64,000 nucleotides of DNA from the NCBI GenBank assembly GCA_964036315.1, contig OZ038507.1, positions 59,429,502-59,493,501 of the forward strand. Direction: 5' to 3'. This DNA comes from Acanthosepion esculentum. Lineage: Eukaryota > Mollusca > Cephalopoda > Sepiida > Sepiidae. Below are positions 20,906 to 31,554 of this stretch, piece by piece (the stretch's first letter is position 1; every line of letters begins with the position of its first letter). The notes under the pieces were generated by a model that was not told where the DNA came from, searched no databases, and saw only the letters and a program-made list of their open reading frames with translations. The translations under genes were made by a program, and so were the position numbers.

Positions 20906-20954
20906 CAAAATACCAATTCCGGGCCGTTATCCATTACACCGACCGCCCATCTAA

Positions 20955-21065
20955 GCTTAGAGCACCTGGTATTCCGAAGTGGTCACTCATCTAGGTACTG
21001 ATAACGTTTAAGATTGCTTAACTACGATCATTGTACGAGAACGGTTGTTTCAACATAAGCACAGC
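20955..21065 (-). repeat. 5S rRNA-derived pseudogene/SINE segment
   Basis: The minus strand resembles almost the full 5S rRNA: a CGTTCTCGTACAATGATCGT-like part, GTTAAGCAATC, a TCAGTACCTAGATGAGTGAC-like part and GGAATACCAGGTGC. Divergence in the internal control region argues against function. Confidence 0.65.
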
Positions 21066-21119
21066 AGTTGATGTCGGTGTTGCTTGTCATATAGTATAAC
21101 TAAGAAGCATATAACTTGC

Positions 21120-21795
21120 GGAAGGGACAACTCAACACCGCCACCTCAATACCGTCGACTTAGCACCAGGACAACTCAGGACTGGGAGAACTCAGTACCA
21201 GAACACATAACTTTTTTTTTATAACCAAATAAAAGTAATTTATTAAGGATTAAAATCTTAAATTTTAAAAAAAATGTAAGGTAAAATAGTTTAGTTAAAA
21301 TAGTTGGTTTATATGTCACTATTAAAAATACGAATTAAATTTGATTATACAAAAATTAAGTTTTTTAATTGATAATAGTTGTCAGCCAAATAATTTTAAT
21401 AATTCACAAAATTGAATCTTATATTTTTATAAAAATATTTTAGAATTTTGATTTACTTTCTTAAATATTAAATTACATTACGATTTACTTTATTTAAAAA
21501 TAATTAAAAACAAAAAACAGTTTCATTTTGTTTTGCATTTTTCGATTTAATTTATTGAAAAATAATTTAAAACAAGTGTGTTTTATTGAAAAATAATTTA
21601 AAACAAGTGTGTTTTATTGAATAATGTTTTCTATGTCAATTTACTTTATTAAAAAATAAATTTATTTCCGATTTACTTTACTAAAATAATTTAAAAAATA
21701 TTCACTAATCAAGGTTATGTTTTTTTGGTGCTGAGTTGTCTCGGTCCTGGTGTTGAGTCGGCGGTGTTGAGCTGGTAAATTTGAGCTGTCGAGCA
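21120..21795. mobile_element. Terminal-inverted-repeat element, unclassified
   Basis: The left end GGACAACTCAACACCGCCAC and the right end (inward: CCAGCTCAACACCGCCGACT) are inverted, and both continue with CTCAACACC/AGCACCAGGAC repeats over about 75 bp. The 500-bp interior is extremely AT-rich with no coding. It looks like a MITE; no target duplication is clear enough to assign a superfamily. Confidence 0.6.
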
Positions 21796-22189
21796 CCCTA
21801 TAACTTGGGCTATTCTTGATGCACGTTTTTCGATCCTTACTGGAAACTTTCACTAACCCAACCTTGAGTGAGACTAAGCTAAGCGTTGTTAATATCAAAG
21901 GTGTGTTCAGCTGATCTTTAGTCAATAATTCTATTTCCACGCTATAAATATCGACGTCAACATAAATCTATTCCTAATTACGTACGCGTTATAAATAATA
22001 TTTATCTAGCCTTACTCAACTCGTCTATTCAAGAAGATAAAATGGTGATTTCGGAAACACAAAGGAACGAAGCAAACAGATGCTGAGGGCCGCTGTTTCT
22101 TTCTAGACTGACCCAGTGACGTCATCAGGCACGCCTGGATTGCACTCGTTGACCCGCTGATAATCAGGTACTTTCGTCGTGTAGCTTTC

Positions 22190-23360
22190 TTCTTCTTCTT
22201 ACATTGCATAGATTTCTGGCTCTGATTTTCTTCTCCTTCTCTTCTTTTTTTTTCGCTTCTTTTTTCGTAGTATGACCATTTTTTCTTTTGTTGAATCACG
22301 TTCTTCTTTTTTTTCTTCTTTTTTCTTCTATAATTGTATCGTTTTCTTCTTCTTCTTCTTCTGGTTTTGTTTCATCGTTTTCTTCTTTTTTCTTCATTTC
22401 CCTTTTTTCAAATCTTTTTCTTTTGTTGAATCGCTTTCTTCTTTTTCTTCTTTTTTTTCTTCTTCTTTCTTCTCATCACCTTCTTTTGTTGTATCGCTTT
22501 CTTCTTTTTCTTTTTCATTTTCTTTCGTCACATCACCTTTTGTTGTATAGCTTCCTTCTTTTTCTTTTTCTTCTTCCTTCCTCGCATCACCTTTTGCTAT
22601 ATCACTTTCTTCTTCGTCTTCTTCTTCTTCTTCTTCTTCTTCTTCTTCTTCTTCTTCTTCTTCTTCTTCTTCTTCTCTCCTCGCATCACCTGCTTTTGTT
22701 TCATCGTTTTCTTTCTTTCTTTCTTTCTTTCTTCTTCTTCTTCTTCTTCTTCTTCTTCTTCTTCTTCTTCTTCTTCTTCTTCTTCTAATTTCCTCACAAC
22801 ACCTTCTTTTGTTTCATCGCTTTCTCCTTTTGTTTTGGCTTCGGTTCGTTCTATTTTTTCTTCTTCACTTCTTCTTCAGCTTCTTTTTCTTCTTGCGTTA
22901 CATAGCGTTCTTCTTATATTTTCCTTCACAGAATTTCTTTTTCATTTTTTTCTTTTGTAGTATAACATCTTTCTTTTCTTGCATCGCTATCTTCCGCTTC
23001 TTCTTGATCATCATCATCAACTTCTTCGTCCTCTTTTGTTACATCTTCTTCTTCTTCTTCTTCTTCTTCTTCTTCTTCTTCTTCTTCTTCTTCTTCTTCT
23101 TCTTCTTCTTCTTCTTCTTTTACCTAACATACTAATTATTCTTTCCTTGTAGATAATTCCTCTTTCTCTCCATCTCCTATTTTTCTTCGTCTTTCATCGC
23201 ATCGCCTTCTTTTTCGTCTGTTCGTTTTCTTTTCTTTTACTTTCGCCTGATACCCTTATTCTTTTTCTTCTTTCCTTGTATAAGCACCTTCTTCTTCTTC
23301 TTCTTCTTCTTCTTCTTCTTCTTCTTCTTCTTCTTCTTCTTCTTCTTCTTCTTCATCGCC
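22190..23360. repeat. (TTC)n polypyrimidine block with higher-order structure
   Basis: Four pure (TTC)n arrays (around 22605-22675, 22735-22785, 23045-23118, 23288-23354) embedded in degenerate units that repeat phrases such as CACCTTTTGTTGTAT and ATCGCTTTCTTC. Long Phe/Ser/Leu or Glu/Lys frames across it are repeat translations. Confidence 0.95.
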
Positions 23361-23544
23361 TTCTTCTTCTTTCCCCCCTCCTCTCCCTTCGATCTCTTTT
23401 TCTCTTTTTTCGAGCATAGACGATTTCGGTCCATTCAGTAAAACGATGCTTTCTTTATTAGGATTTCTCGACTGCGTCGGCCGATGAACAGAATACACCG
23501 TCAGTTTAAAACAAGCAAAAACGGAATCGAGGCAGAATGCATGG

Positions 23545-23752
23545 TTGTTAACAGAAAGATGAGAACAAAATGCGAACTGCAAATTGGAGAAACAAAATCA
23601 AAAAACGGACAAAAACTTTAAATTTCTAGGAAGTATTTTAACAAAGGACGAAAGTGACACAGAAATCCGAAGGCATATTGAAATAAACGAAGATGCCTTC
23701 CAAAAGCTAAGCAAAGTATTAAGAAACAAGAACATTTCTTTAGAAACTTGGT
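23545..23752 (+). pseudogene. RTE-type LINE RT thumb fragment
   Basis: The plus strand reads KFLGSILTKDESDTEIRRHI, then NEDAFQKLSKVLRNKNISLE, the conserved segment after the RTE catalytic domain. It is interrupted at 23753 by a tandem repeat. A second copy of the same LINE segment starts at 24140. Confidence 0.75.
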
Positions 23753-24135
23753 TTGGTTTGTTTTACGGCATATGTATTCTTTGTAAGAAATCCGTTTGCA
23801 TATCAGGTTTGGTTTATTTACGTCATATCAACCTCAATGGCTTACTTAATACCGACAAGATTTTTAGGATAGGTTCGTATGAACAGAATATGTATTCTTT
23901 GTAAGAAATCAGTTTGTAGATCAGGCTTGGTTTATTTTGTTTTACGGTACATCAACCTCAATATGTTATTTAATGCCCGACAATATTTTTCGGATAGGAT
24001 CGTATAAATAGAATATGTATTTTTTGGTTTAGTTTGGTTTATTTTGTTTTACGGCATATTGTGGGTTATTTAATGCCGACAATTTTTTAGGATAGGTTCG
24101 TATGAGCAGAATATGTATTCTTTGTAAGAAATCAG
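23753..24135 (+). repeat. ~125-bp tandem repeat, three units
   Basis: Each unit has GTTTTACGGCATAT, a ttatttaatgccgacaa-like phrase, AGGATAGGTTCGTATGA and GAATATGTATTCTTTGTAAG. The TTTTACGGCATATCAAC part is a dispersed repeat also at 42306 and, inverted, at 58628-58712. Confidence 0.8.
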
Positions 24136-24815
24136 TTTGTTGCAAGAAGACAGAATGCATTATTGTTAGGAAAAGACGAGCACAAAGTGTGAATTGTAAA
24201 TCGGAGATACTAAAATGAAAACAAATACAAATTTTAATTATTTAGGAAGTGTTTTAACAAAGGAAAGGGCGACGCTGAAATCCGAAGGGGTATTGCGCTG
24301 GCCAAAGATGCATTCCAAAAGCTAAGCAGAGTATTAAGAGACAGGAAAATTTCACTAGAAACAAGAGAAAGAGTACTAAACTTTTACGTGACATTTGTCT
24401 TCCTCTACGTCAGTGAGTGCTGGACGATCTCTTCAAAGATGAAGTAGAGACTTGAAGCAACAGAAATGTAGTTCTACAGAAGGATGCTGAGGATACTATG
24501 GACCGAACATGTGAGAAAAAATTTAGAAAAAATGGAAACAAAAGAGAAACTTATACTTAACATCATGAAAAACAGTTGAGGTGTCTAGGGCGCATAATGA
24601 GGAAAGAAGGCTTGTGAAATCTGATACTCACAGGACAGTTTGAGGACAAGAATGGCAGAGGAAAGAACGCATAACACACTTAGTGAGTAAATGGATGGCA
24701 GAACGTGGTTTAAGAGAGATAAAAAAATTATTAAGAGCTACAAGGGACAGAAAGTTGTGGAGAGACACGATCGCCTACGTATTTAGGGAGACAAGCCACA
24801 TAGAAAAGTCGAAAT
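24136..24815 (+). pseudogene. RTE-type LINE 3' half
   Basis: The most complete RTE tail in the window. In order: a FNYLGSVLTKERATLKSEG-like part, DAFQKLSRVLRDRKISLETR, a YVTFVFLYVSECWTISSKMK-like part, an MWSSTEGC/FYRRMLRILWTEHV-like part, a LRCLGRIMRKEGL-like part, a KWMAERGLREIKKLLRAT-like part and KLWRDTIAYVFRETSHIEK. The consensus function is RT of an endonuclease-RT LINE, and this is its C-terminal half. There are several frameshifts and stops. Confidence 0.8.
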
Positions 24816-24852
24816 ACGAGTGTTCACTATAATAATGTTTGAAATAATAATG

Positions 24853-24855
<3 letters not shown>

Positions 24856-24920
<65 letters not shown>
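24856..24920. repeat. (TA)n microsatellite
   Basis: Perfect TA array at the boundary between the RTE LINE and PLE-like sequence. Confidence 0.97.
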
Positions 24921-24923
<3 letters not shown>

Positions 24924-25023
24924 ATTGGTCATTCTAGCTTATGTAACAGCGTTTACTCCTAGCTAAGGATCGTTAATTAATTTGAAACTTTTAAAACCAT
25001 TTATTCTATATTCTACATCATCA

Positions 25024-25072
25024 CTTGATAAGACACCAGAAGTGTTGAAACAAAATGGCTACTTTTGTCGTG
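25024..25072 (+). ncRNA. Hammerhead-like hairpin
   Basis: CTTGATAA is followed by a five-pair stem (GACAC/GTGTT, loop CAGAA) and GAAACA. This is hammerhead order, but the CUGAUGA box is altered to CUUGAUAA and no cleavage-site triplet with helix I is evident. It is followed by the CTGTATTGAGCACTCTTT PLE-tail phrase. Confidence 0.4.
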
Positions 25073-25429
25073 ATTTTATAACATATTTATGTTGTAATAT
25101 TCAAATAAATAATTATATCTGCTCTACTCTGTATTGAGCACTCTTTAAAGAATATTAATTGTTGGTTATTGGAATTTACTCCGTATATACCAATCCCACA
25201 CTTGGGTATATATATATATGTATGTATATTGTATTGTATAGCTAGCTACTTGTATTTGGGGATACCTGTCTGCTAGGACGGCTATCCAATCCATATTGAA
25301 GATGCTTGTTCAGGCGCATTTGTGTTTATTATACACCCACAGCGCCCACCTGCAACTATGCTGAGCAGACCTTAGTTACAGTATCTGGGACAGAACGTGT
25401 TATCTAGGTGTGATCAACAATTTGAACAA

Positions 25430-25841
<412 letters not shown>

Positions 25842-25994
25842 CTCCTGAAAAATTAATTTCGGTTGAGCTCTTTGGTTTGAGGTGTGAGTTTGTAAACAGT
25901 GACTATTTAAGCTAATATTGCACGACTCTTCGGCAGAACTGAGTCACTGTCAGTCACTGTGTGTTTATCTAAATCTAAAAATAAACACGCTAAA

Positions 25995-26096
25995 ATTCAC
26001 CTTCATCCCTGCCGTGCGCCGACGGCTTAGTGGGAGAAGTTCCGACTGACGAAAATTCAGTCGGGTTTCGATTGTAGCTAGATGCAACCGGACGTC
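25995..26096 (+). repeat. tRNA-like pol III head upstream of a hammerhead
   Basis: Box A-like GGCTTAGTGGGAGAAG (about 26029-26044) and box B-like CGGGTTTCGATTGTAGC (about 26062-26078) lie 20-60 nt before the hammerhead at 26097. The same head plus hammerhead order occurs at 18945-19150 and, on the minus strand, at 56700-56855. Pol III transcription is inferred from the boxes. Confidence 0.65.
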
Positions 26097-26145
26097 TAGC
26101 CACACTGATGAGCTGTGAAACAGCGAAACAGTCTGTCTGTGGTTA
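26097..26145 (+). ncRNA. Hammerhead ribozyme, type I, minimal helix III
   Basis: Self-cleaving RNA motif, complete on paper. Helix I: TAGCCACA (26097-26104) pairs with TGTGGTTA (26138-26145), 8 bp with one G-U. Core CTGATGA at 26105-26111. Helix II: GCTGT/ACAGC with loop GAA (26112-26124). Core GAA at 26125-26127. Helix III: ACA/TGT with loop GTC (26128-26136). The cleavage triplet is TGTC, with C17 at 26137. All invariant core nucleotides are present. Open helix I makes it type I. Short helix III is known from hammerheads of Penelope-like elements and retrozymes, which often work best as dimers. (TA)n follows immediately. Confidence 0.88.
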
Positions 26146-26149
26146 TATA

Positions 26150-26208
<59 letters not shown>
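26144..26208. repeat. (TA)n microsatellite
   Basis: Starts inside helix I of the hammerhead; one TGTA interruption. Confidence 0.97.
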
Positions 26209-26211
<3 letters not shown>

Positions 26212-26378
26212 TGTGTTTGTGTGTATTATACAGTACGAGTATAGCAACAATGTTTGTAGTAGCAAAGTGTTATGAAAAAATACTAAATTAAAATACTACA
26301 ATTAAAAAATAAAAAATCTTTTTAAAAATCATATAAGTTACATCCCTTGCATAGAGGTAAAACTTTTTTCAATTTACG

Positions 26379-26588
26379 GTGTTAATGTATAACCCAACTA
26401 TAGATATGCAATACCTGGAAATGTTCTCAGATGAGATTGAGAGTACTTGGGAAAATAAATATTATTCGAAAGAAAATTTTGATATATTTCTTAATCAAAT
26501 TTCTACAGAGACCAGGAAATTAATTTGTAGACTTGAAAGGCTTAAAATTAAAATAAATAGATATAATAATTTAACCAAACATACATGA
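26379..26588 (+). pseudogene. Unrecognised 69-codon ORF, possibly PLE N-terminal
   Basis: An open, non-repetitive frame starting MLMYNPTIDMQYLEMFSDEI and rich in Lys, Ile and Asn like the PLE body at 2.5-4.1 kb. Its context (hammerhead 230 bp upstream, PLE-type hairpin 370 bp downstream) suggests the N-terminal part of a PLE polyprotein. No motif proves it. Confidence 0.35.
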
Positions 26589-26613
26589 ATGAAAATATGC
26601 CTATAAATATATG

Positions 26614-26814
<201 letters not shown>

Positions 26815-26957
26815 TAAGTATCATAGATAGAAATATTAAAATAAACCCTCTCTAAACTTGATCATGTCTGTCACACCACTCCTCACTGCCTTCTCTGTTA
26901 AATTACATAAACTTAATACTACCCGTCAAAAGTGTAAATGTTCATTTCATTTTTCTT

Positions 26958-27054
26958 TTCATCTTTTGGAGGTGTAGTCTGATGATCCAGCGTCCTTTAA
27001 AAGGGCTATGGAGAAATAAATTATTACATGGATCCTTAAAGTCGTCTATTTTTC

Positions 27055-27060
<6 letters not shown>
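26958..27060 (+). ncRNA. Hammerhead-like hairpin repeat, copy 2
   Basis: TCTGATGATCCAGCGTCCTT, then AAAGGGCTATGGAGAAATAA: the same family as 10895-10995 and 52285-52385, followed by (TA)n. Confidence 0.5.

Positions 27061-27093
<33 letters not shown>
27058..27093. repeat. (TA)n microsatellite
   Basis: TA array between the hairpin repeat and the leader repeat. Confidence 0.97.
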
Positions 27094-27096
<3 letters not shown>

Positions 27097-27744
27097 ATCT
27101 TACTATTCGAGGAATTGTTAGTAAATTAATGTCTCATTAAGTCCTGTTAGCGAAATGATTAATCACATTAATCACATTAACATTGCTATTTAATTCTTCG
27201 TATAAATTGTTTCTTTATGATATAAAATACACGCTGCACTCTCTAATATATTTACGACATCAGATCCGGAGTACAGTAATAATCAGAATCTTAAATTCTA
27301 TGTAAAACTTCTGAGACATTTTTACTCGTGGATTCATATCTTTTCAATGTTCAAATAAAATTCTCACTTGATCAATTTGAACAAGTACTGCAGCGTCGTG
27401 GCATCGCACGCTCCAAAACATATATTTAACCGTCAACAAATAGCACAATATTAAAAAAAAACATCTTTCGGTCTCCACATATTTAGTCTTAGAGTTTGTC
27501 CATGTATGGGAAAAGATTGCGCCCCGAAGATGACAATTTTAAATTGTCGAATGCACTTGGTATGTGTCTTTCATGTGACAAAAACGCGAATATAAAGATC
27601 TTATTATTCAAGGTCTTGATAATAAGTCATTGTCCCACTAAGTTTTGTTAGCGAAGTGATTTCGCCATTAATCACATTAACATTACTATTTAATTCTTTG
27701 AATAAATTGTTTCTTTATGATATATAATATAAGCTGACACTTAA

Positions 27745-27745
<1 letters not shown>
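27094..27745 (+). mobile_element. PLE-associated leader repeat, internally duplicated
   Basis: The block AACATTGCTATTTAATTCTT ... TTGTTTCTTTATGATATA occurs twice (27179-27225 and 27680-27727), each preceded by a TTAGCGAA.TGATT phrase. The middle shares ACATCTTTCGGTC with 2030-2355. A two-unit arrangement like this could be tandem terminal repeats of a PLE, but no coding lies between. Confidence 0.5.

Positions 27746-27790
<45 letters not shown>
27745..27790. repeat. (TA)n(GT)n compound microsatellite
   Basis: Short TA array switching to GT. Confidence 0.93.
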
Positions 27791-27955
27791 TGTCTTCTGG
27801 TCAGTCACTTTTTTAGTATTTATGCGCACTGTAGCGTGAAATCTTCGATATGTTTTTCACTTGCGTCATGTCTTTATAACCAAAACGTAAAAACTCGGGT
27901 TGTTAGAATATTGCGCAAACTCACCGCGGTGGGTATAAAAAAGACGGGTGAGGTA

Positions 27956-27956
27956 G

Positions 27957-28018
<62 letters not shown>
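27956..28018. repeat. (TA)n microsatellite
   Basis: Perfect TA array. Confidence 0.97.
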
Positions 28019-28022
<4 letters not shown>

Positions 28023-28364
28023 AAGTGGGAAAAAAATTCGTGTGACGTATTTCACATAAGTGATGTTTACGTGCAAACGAAGGAACGGGGTCACTGAATT
28101 TATTTTTAATTGTTAATAATTTATTTTTTTAATATGTGTTTATTTGACATTTGTTTTTTAATTTATTATTGAATTTTTGTAAAAAATTATTTTTGAATTT
28201 ATTTTTTTTGAATATGTGTTTGGATATATACCTAGGCCTAGAGGATTTCATTTAGTTTCTTTTTCAAGACCTTTGTCCTTCAGAATCCCACATTGTGATA
28301 GTAGAAGATCTGCCAAGAAAGGCGAAATCTATGTATGTATATGATAGAAATTATTAGTCGTGGC

Positions 28365-28540
28365 TCCGGGGGCACCGTGCTATGGTTAGAGAGAATCTCA
28401 GTTAAGTTCGACCACGGAATATGTGAGCCCTATATTGAGTCTGATTTGCTACCACTTCGTCACCGGGGCCCGTAGAACGGTTGGTATGGTGTTCGCTTGA
28501 CAGCCTAACTGTCAGGGTTTCAATTTTCGGTAGTGGATAC
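28365..28540 (+). repeat. Two tRNA-like units upstream of a hammerhead
   Basis: First unit: TGCTATGGTTAGAGAGAATC (box A-like) and TAAGTTCGACCACGG (box B-like). Second unit: GGTATGGTGTTCGCTTGACA (box A-like) and TCAGGGTTTCAATTTTCGG (degenerate box B). Between them, 28424-28458 looks like a decayed hammerhead core in inverted orientation (GCCCTATATTGAGTCTGAT). The second unit ends 10 nt before the hammerhead at 28541. Confidence 0.55.
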
Positions 28541-28587
28541 GCACTGCTGATGAGTCCCAAATATAGGGCGAAACGGCCGTCCAGTGC
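28541..28587 (+). ncRNA. Hammerhead ribozyme, type I, minimal helix III
   Basis: Complete on paper. Helix I: GCACTG (28541-28546) pairs with CAGTGC (28582-28587), 6 perfect pairs. Core CTGATGA at 28547-28553. Helix II: GTCC/GGGC (one U-G pair) with loop CAAATATA (28554-28569). Core GAA at 28570-28572. Helix III: ACG/CGT around GC (28573-28580). C17 at 28581, giving the GUC triplet. A helix III this short is typical of retrotransposon-borne hammerheads, which may need dimers for good activity. No long (TA)n is attached to this copy. Confidence 0.87.
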
Positions 28588-28599
28588 TTTCTGCATTCT

Positions 28600-29200
28600 G
28601 TTGAGGTTTCAGACTCGATGAATCACTTAATTATATGTATGTATATTGAAAGAAAGAGCAGTAATTTTTAAAAAGAAATATAGTCTATTAAAAGTGAAAA
28701 TATTTTAAAATTGTAGTTAAATAAAACGTATTCTAACCTAAAAATCCCCAAAATATCTTTATGTATACAAACAGACAAAATGCCTAAAGTATTTTTGCCG
28801 TTAACAATAAAAATTTTAAAAAACACCAAAAAAACCTAGACGATATGCATTGAACGGATGTCAGAATTCGTTGAAAAATCCATCCCCACCCATAACTAAA
28901 CTCAACCCCCTTTTCGGACGTAACAAATAACTGATACAACAAAAGTTAATAAATATGAACACGCTACCACCCCTTGTCTGGATGATTAGATTTCTCTGTA
29001 TCCTTGGTATCGTAAATTATGAATTTCCCTTACAGTTAAAATTTTGTAAATTTAAAAAAATAAGTTACTCCAAAATTCGCTTAAGGATGAAATGGAACTA
29101 ATGTTTTTAATTTAATTCCAAAATTAAATTTGAAGTTTTTAGCTTCCATATTTGAAACATGGATATTACTGTGTAGCGAAAAAAAACATATTTTAAATCA
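28600..29200. other. No feature recognised
   Basis: AT-rich sequence with no clear repeat or coding signal. Confidence 0.4.
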
Positions 29201-29201
29201 G

Positions 29202-29205
<4 letters not shown>

Positions 29206-29239
<34 letters not shown>
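29206..29239. repeat. (TA)n microsatellite
   Basis: TA array about 40 bp downstream, on the minus strand, of the third hammerhead. Confidence 0.96.
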
Positions 29240-29244
<5 letters not shown>

Positions 29245-29278
29245 TATTTTAGGATATTACATCAAAAACATGTAAAAA

Positions 29279-29335
29279 AACGCTACATAAATGCAATCAT
29301 GTTTCGATGCGTACTAACACATCTCATCAGGCGTT
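29279..29335 (-). ncRNA. Hammerhead ribozyme, type I
   Basis: Minus strand, complete on paper. Helix I: AACGC (29335-29331) pairs with GCGTT (29283-29279). Core CTGATGA at 29330-29324. Helix II: GATGTG/CGCATC (one U-G pair) with loop TTAGTA (29323-29306). Core GAA at 29305-29303. Helix III: ACAT (29302-29299) pairs with ATGT (29288-29285) around a 10-nt loop. Position 17 is A (29284), giving a GUA triplet, which is an allowed GUH site. It differs in sequence from the two plus-strand hammerheads, so it belongs to another lineage. Confidence 0.85.
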
Positions 29336-29574
29336 AGTAAATAACTGGTGAGTAGGCAATTTATTGAATTTTAAACACAAGTTACAGCCGTTTTTCATTA
29401 GAAATGGAAGAAAAGAGTAAAAAGAAAGACACAAGATATACCCTCTATTCACGAGAAAAGAGAGAGAATAAGAAAAAGAGTAAGAAAGAAAAGAGAGAAG
29501 AGGGTTGGAGGGGTTGTCTTGTTTTTATTCAGATCAATCAATTTTTTTTTTCATATTTTTAATGTAATATGCTA

Positions 29575-29780
29575 AAATAAAGTATATTGCTCTACTTTTG
29601 TATTGAGCCCTCTTTTAAATTGAATGTTACGACCTAGTTGCTTGACGAGTGCATATAGCATGAAACAGACAGTCGCCTCTAAGTGTTGACTTCTATGTTC
29701 ACTTTTATATTTACACACGCTGTATCTCTGATATTGAGCACTTTATCCCATAAATATAGCACACTTGAAGACTATATTTC

Positions 29781-29790
<10 letters not shown>
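29575..29790 (-). repeat. PLE 3'-type repeat, copy 3
   Basis: The minus strand carries GTGCTATATTTATGGGATAA and the rest of the unit seen at 14092 and 18538, with (TA)n on the same relative side. A TTGTATTGAGCCCTCTTT phrase precedes it on the plus strand. Confidence 0.7.
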
Positions 29791-29836
<46 letters not shown>

Positions 29837-29853
29837 TATATATATATATATAT
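29783..29853. repeat. (TA)n microsatellite
   Basis: TA array with one TAGA interruption. Confidence 0.97.
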
Positions 29854-30096
29854 GGACAAGAAAGACATATATATATGTCCAAGATAGACAGTTGTATCAC
29901 AACCACGCAAAAAAGAGAATGTTTAACATCGAAAAACATAAGGAAAATGAATTCGTTTTAATAATATGTGGAAATATTCACTCTTTGCCTGAAGAAGACC
30001 CGAGACACGTGCTGCAAAAATTATGTAAAATAAAGTATAATATATATTTTTAAAAAATCCAAATTACAACCAAAAATGTTTGCGGTTTCTATCTTC

Positions 30097-30103
<7 letters not shown>

Positions 30104-30158
<55 letters not shown>
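30104..30158. repeat. (TA)n microsatellite
   Basis: Perfect TA array. Confidence 0.97.
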
Positions 30159-30159
<1 letters not shown>

Positions 30160-30162
<3 letters not shown>

Positions 30163-30655
30163 AATATGTTAATGTCTAATGTGGGTCTTGGAAGAGTGAA
30201 GAGAACCACAATATGTCTTATGCCATTCCAAGCACTGCATTAGTGGCTTCCTTTGTTTTAACAATCTTCCGCACCCACAAATTTCCCAATAGGAACTCCT
30301 CTTTATGCCTAATGCACCCCACTGCCTCTTGCGGTCTGGTTAAACGATTACTGCGCGCACATGTCGTCGTGATTTCTACCTGATGCCTGAAATAGGATGC
30401 AAACAATTTGACTTACAGTGGTTAAGTTAAAGACGCCGATCGTACTGCAAAACTCAAGAACATAGTATCTTCATAAAACAAAAACTGATGTAGTTAGGCA
30501 CCGAGATCCTGCAGCACCTCCCCGATTCACTGGATCTGTCATCTACCGATTAACCTTTTATTCGAGCTTTAGACGCATATAACCGATAACAGGTGGACAC
30601 CATCCCAAGAACAAATCGAAAATTTATTCTGGGAACTTTTTTGTTGTTGTTGATT
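30160..30655. other. No feature recognised
   Basis: Mixed-composition stretch without recognisable motifs; short frames only. Confidence 0.4.
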
Positions 30656-30659
30656 TTTC

Positions 30660-31550
30660 GTACTTCTGAAAGAAATAAAGAAAGAAAATGAAAAGAATCA
30701 ATAAGCGAAAAAAGAGAGAAGAAAGAAAAGAATCGGAAATGAAACAAAAACGAGGACAACAAAAAGAAATATAGACAGAAAGAAAGAAAGAAAGAAAGAA
30801 AGAAATAGAGAAAAAAGAGAGAAGAAAGAAAAGAAAGAAAGAAGAGAAGCGTAAATGAAACAGAAAGGATGACAATGAAAAAAAGAAAGAAATATATATA
30901 TAGAAAGAAAAGAAGAAGGAGAGGAAAAAGAGTGAAGAAAGAAATAAAAGAAGCGGGAATGAAACAGAAAGAATGACAATGAAAAAAAGAAAGAAAGAAA
31001 GAAAGAAAAGCGAGAAGAAAGAAAAGAAAGAAAGAAAAAAGAGGAAATGAAACAGAAAGGATTACAACGAAAGAAAGAAAGAAAAAAAGAAAGAAAGAAA
31101 GAAAGAAAGAAAAGCAAGAAGAAAGAAAAGAAAGAAAAAAGCGGAAATGATACAGAAAGGATGACAGCGAAAAGAAGGATATAAATATAGATAGAGAGAA
31201 AGAGAGAAAAAAGAGATAAGAAAGAAAGAAAGAATAAAAGAAGAGAAAAGGTAACTGAAAGAAAGAAAGAAACAAACAAGGAAAGGAAAGCGAAAAAACA
31301 AAGAAATAAAGCGAAAATGAAATAAAAATGACAGCGAAAAGAAAGAAAGTAATATTGATAGGTAGACAGAAAGAAAGAAAAAGAAAAAGAGAGAAAGAAA
31401 GAAAAGAAGGACTAAAAGAAGAGAGAAGATAACTGATTGAAAGAAAGAAAGAAAGAAAGAAAGAAAGAAGGAAAAGAAAACAAAAAGAAAGAAAGAAAGC
31501 GAAAATGAAATAAAAATGACAGCGAAAAAATAAATAAATAAGAAATAAAA
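30660..31550. repeat. (GAAA)n polypurine tract with ~100-bp higher-order unit
   Basis: Almost pure purine on the plus strand for 0.9 kb. A longer unit recurs about every 100 bp, marked by GGAAATGAAACAGAAAGGAT followed by GACAACGAAAAGAAAG variants (near 30735, 30850, 30955, 31043, 31142, 31312, 31500). The 345-codon Phe/Ser/Leu frame on the minus strand is the translation of this repeat. Confidence 0.95.
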
Positions 31551-31554
31551 AAAT

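Noticed and set aside
22288..22788. 166-codon hydrophobic frame and its acidic antisense partner
   Set aside because: Encoded by (TTC)n arrays.
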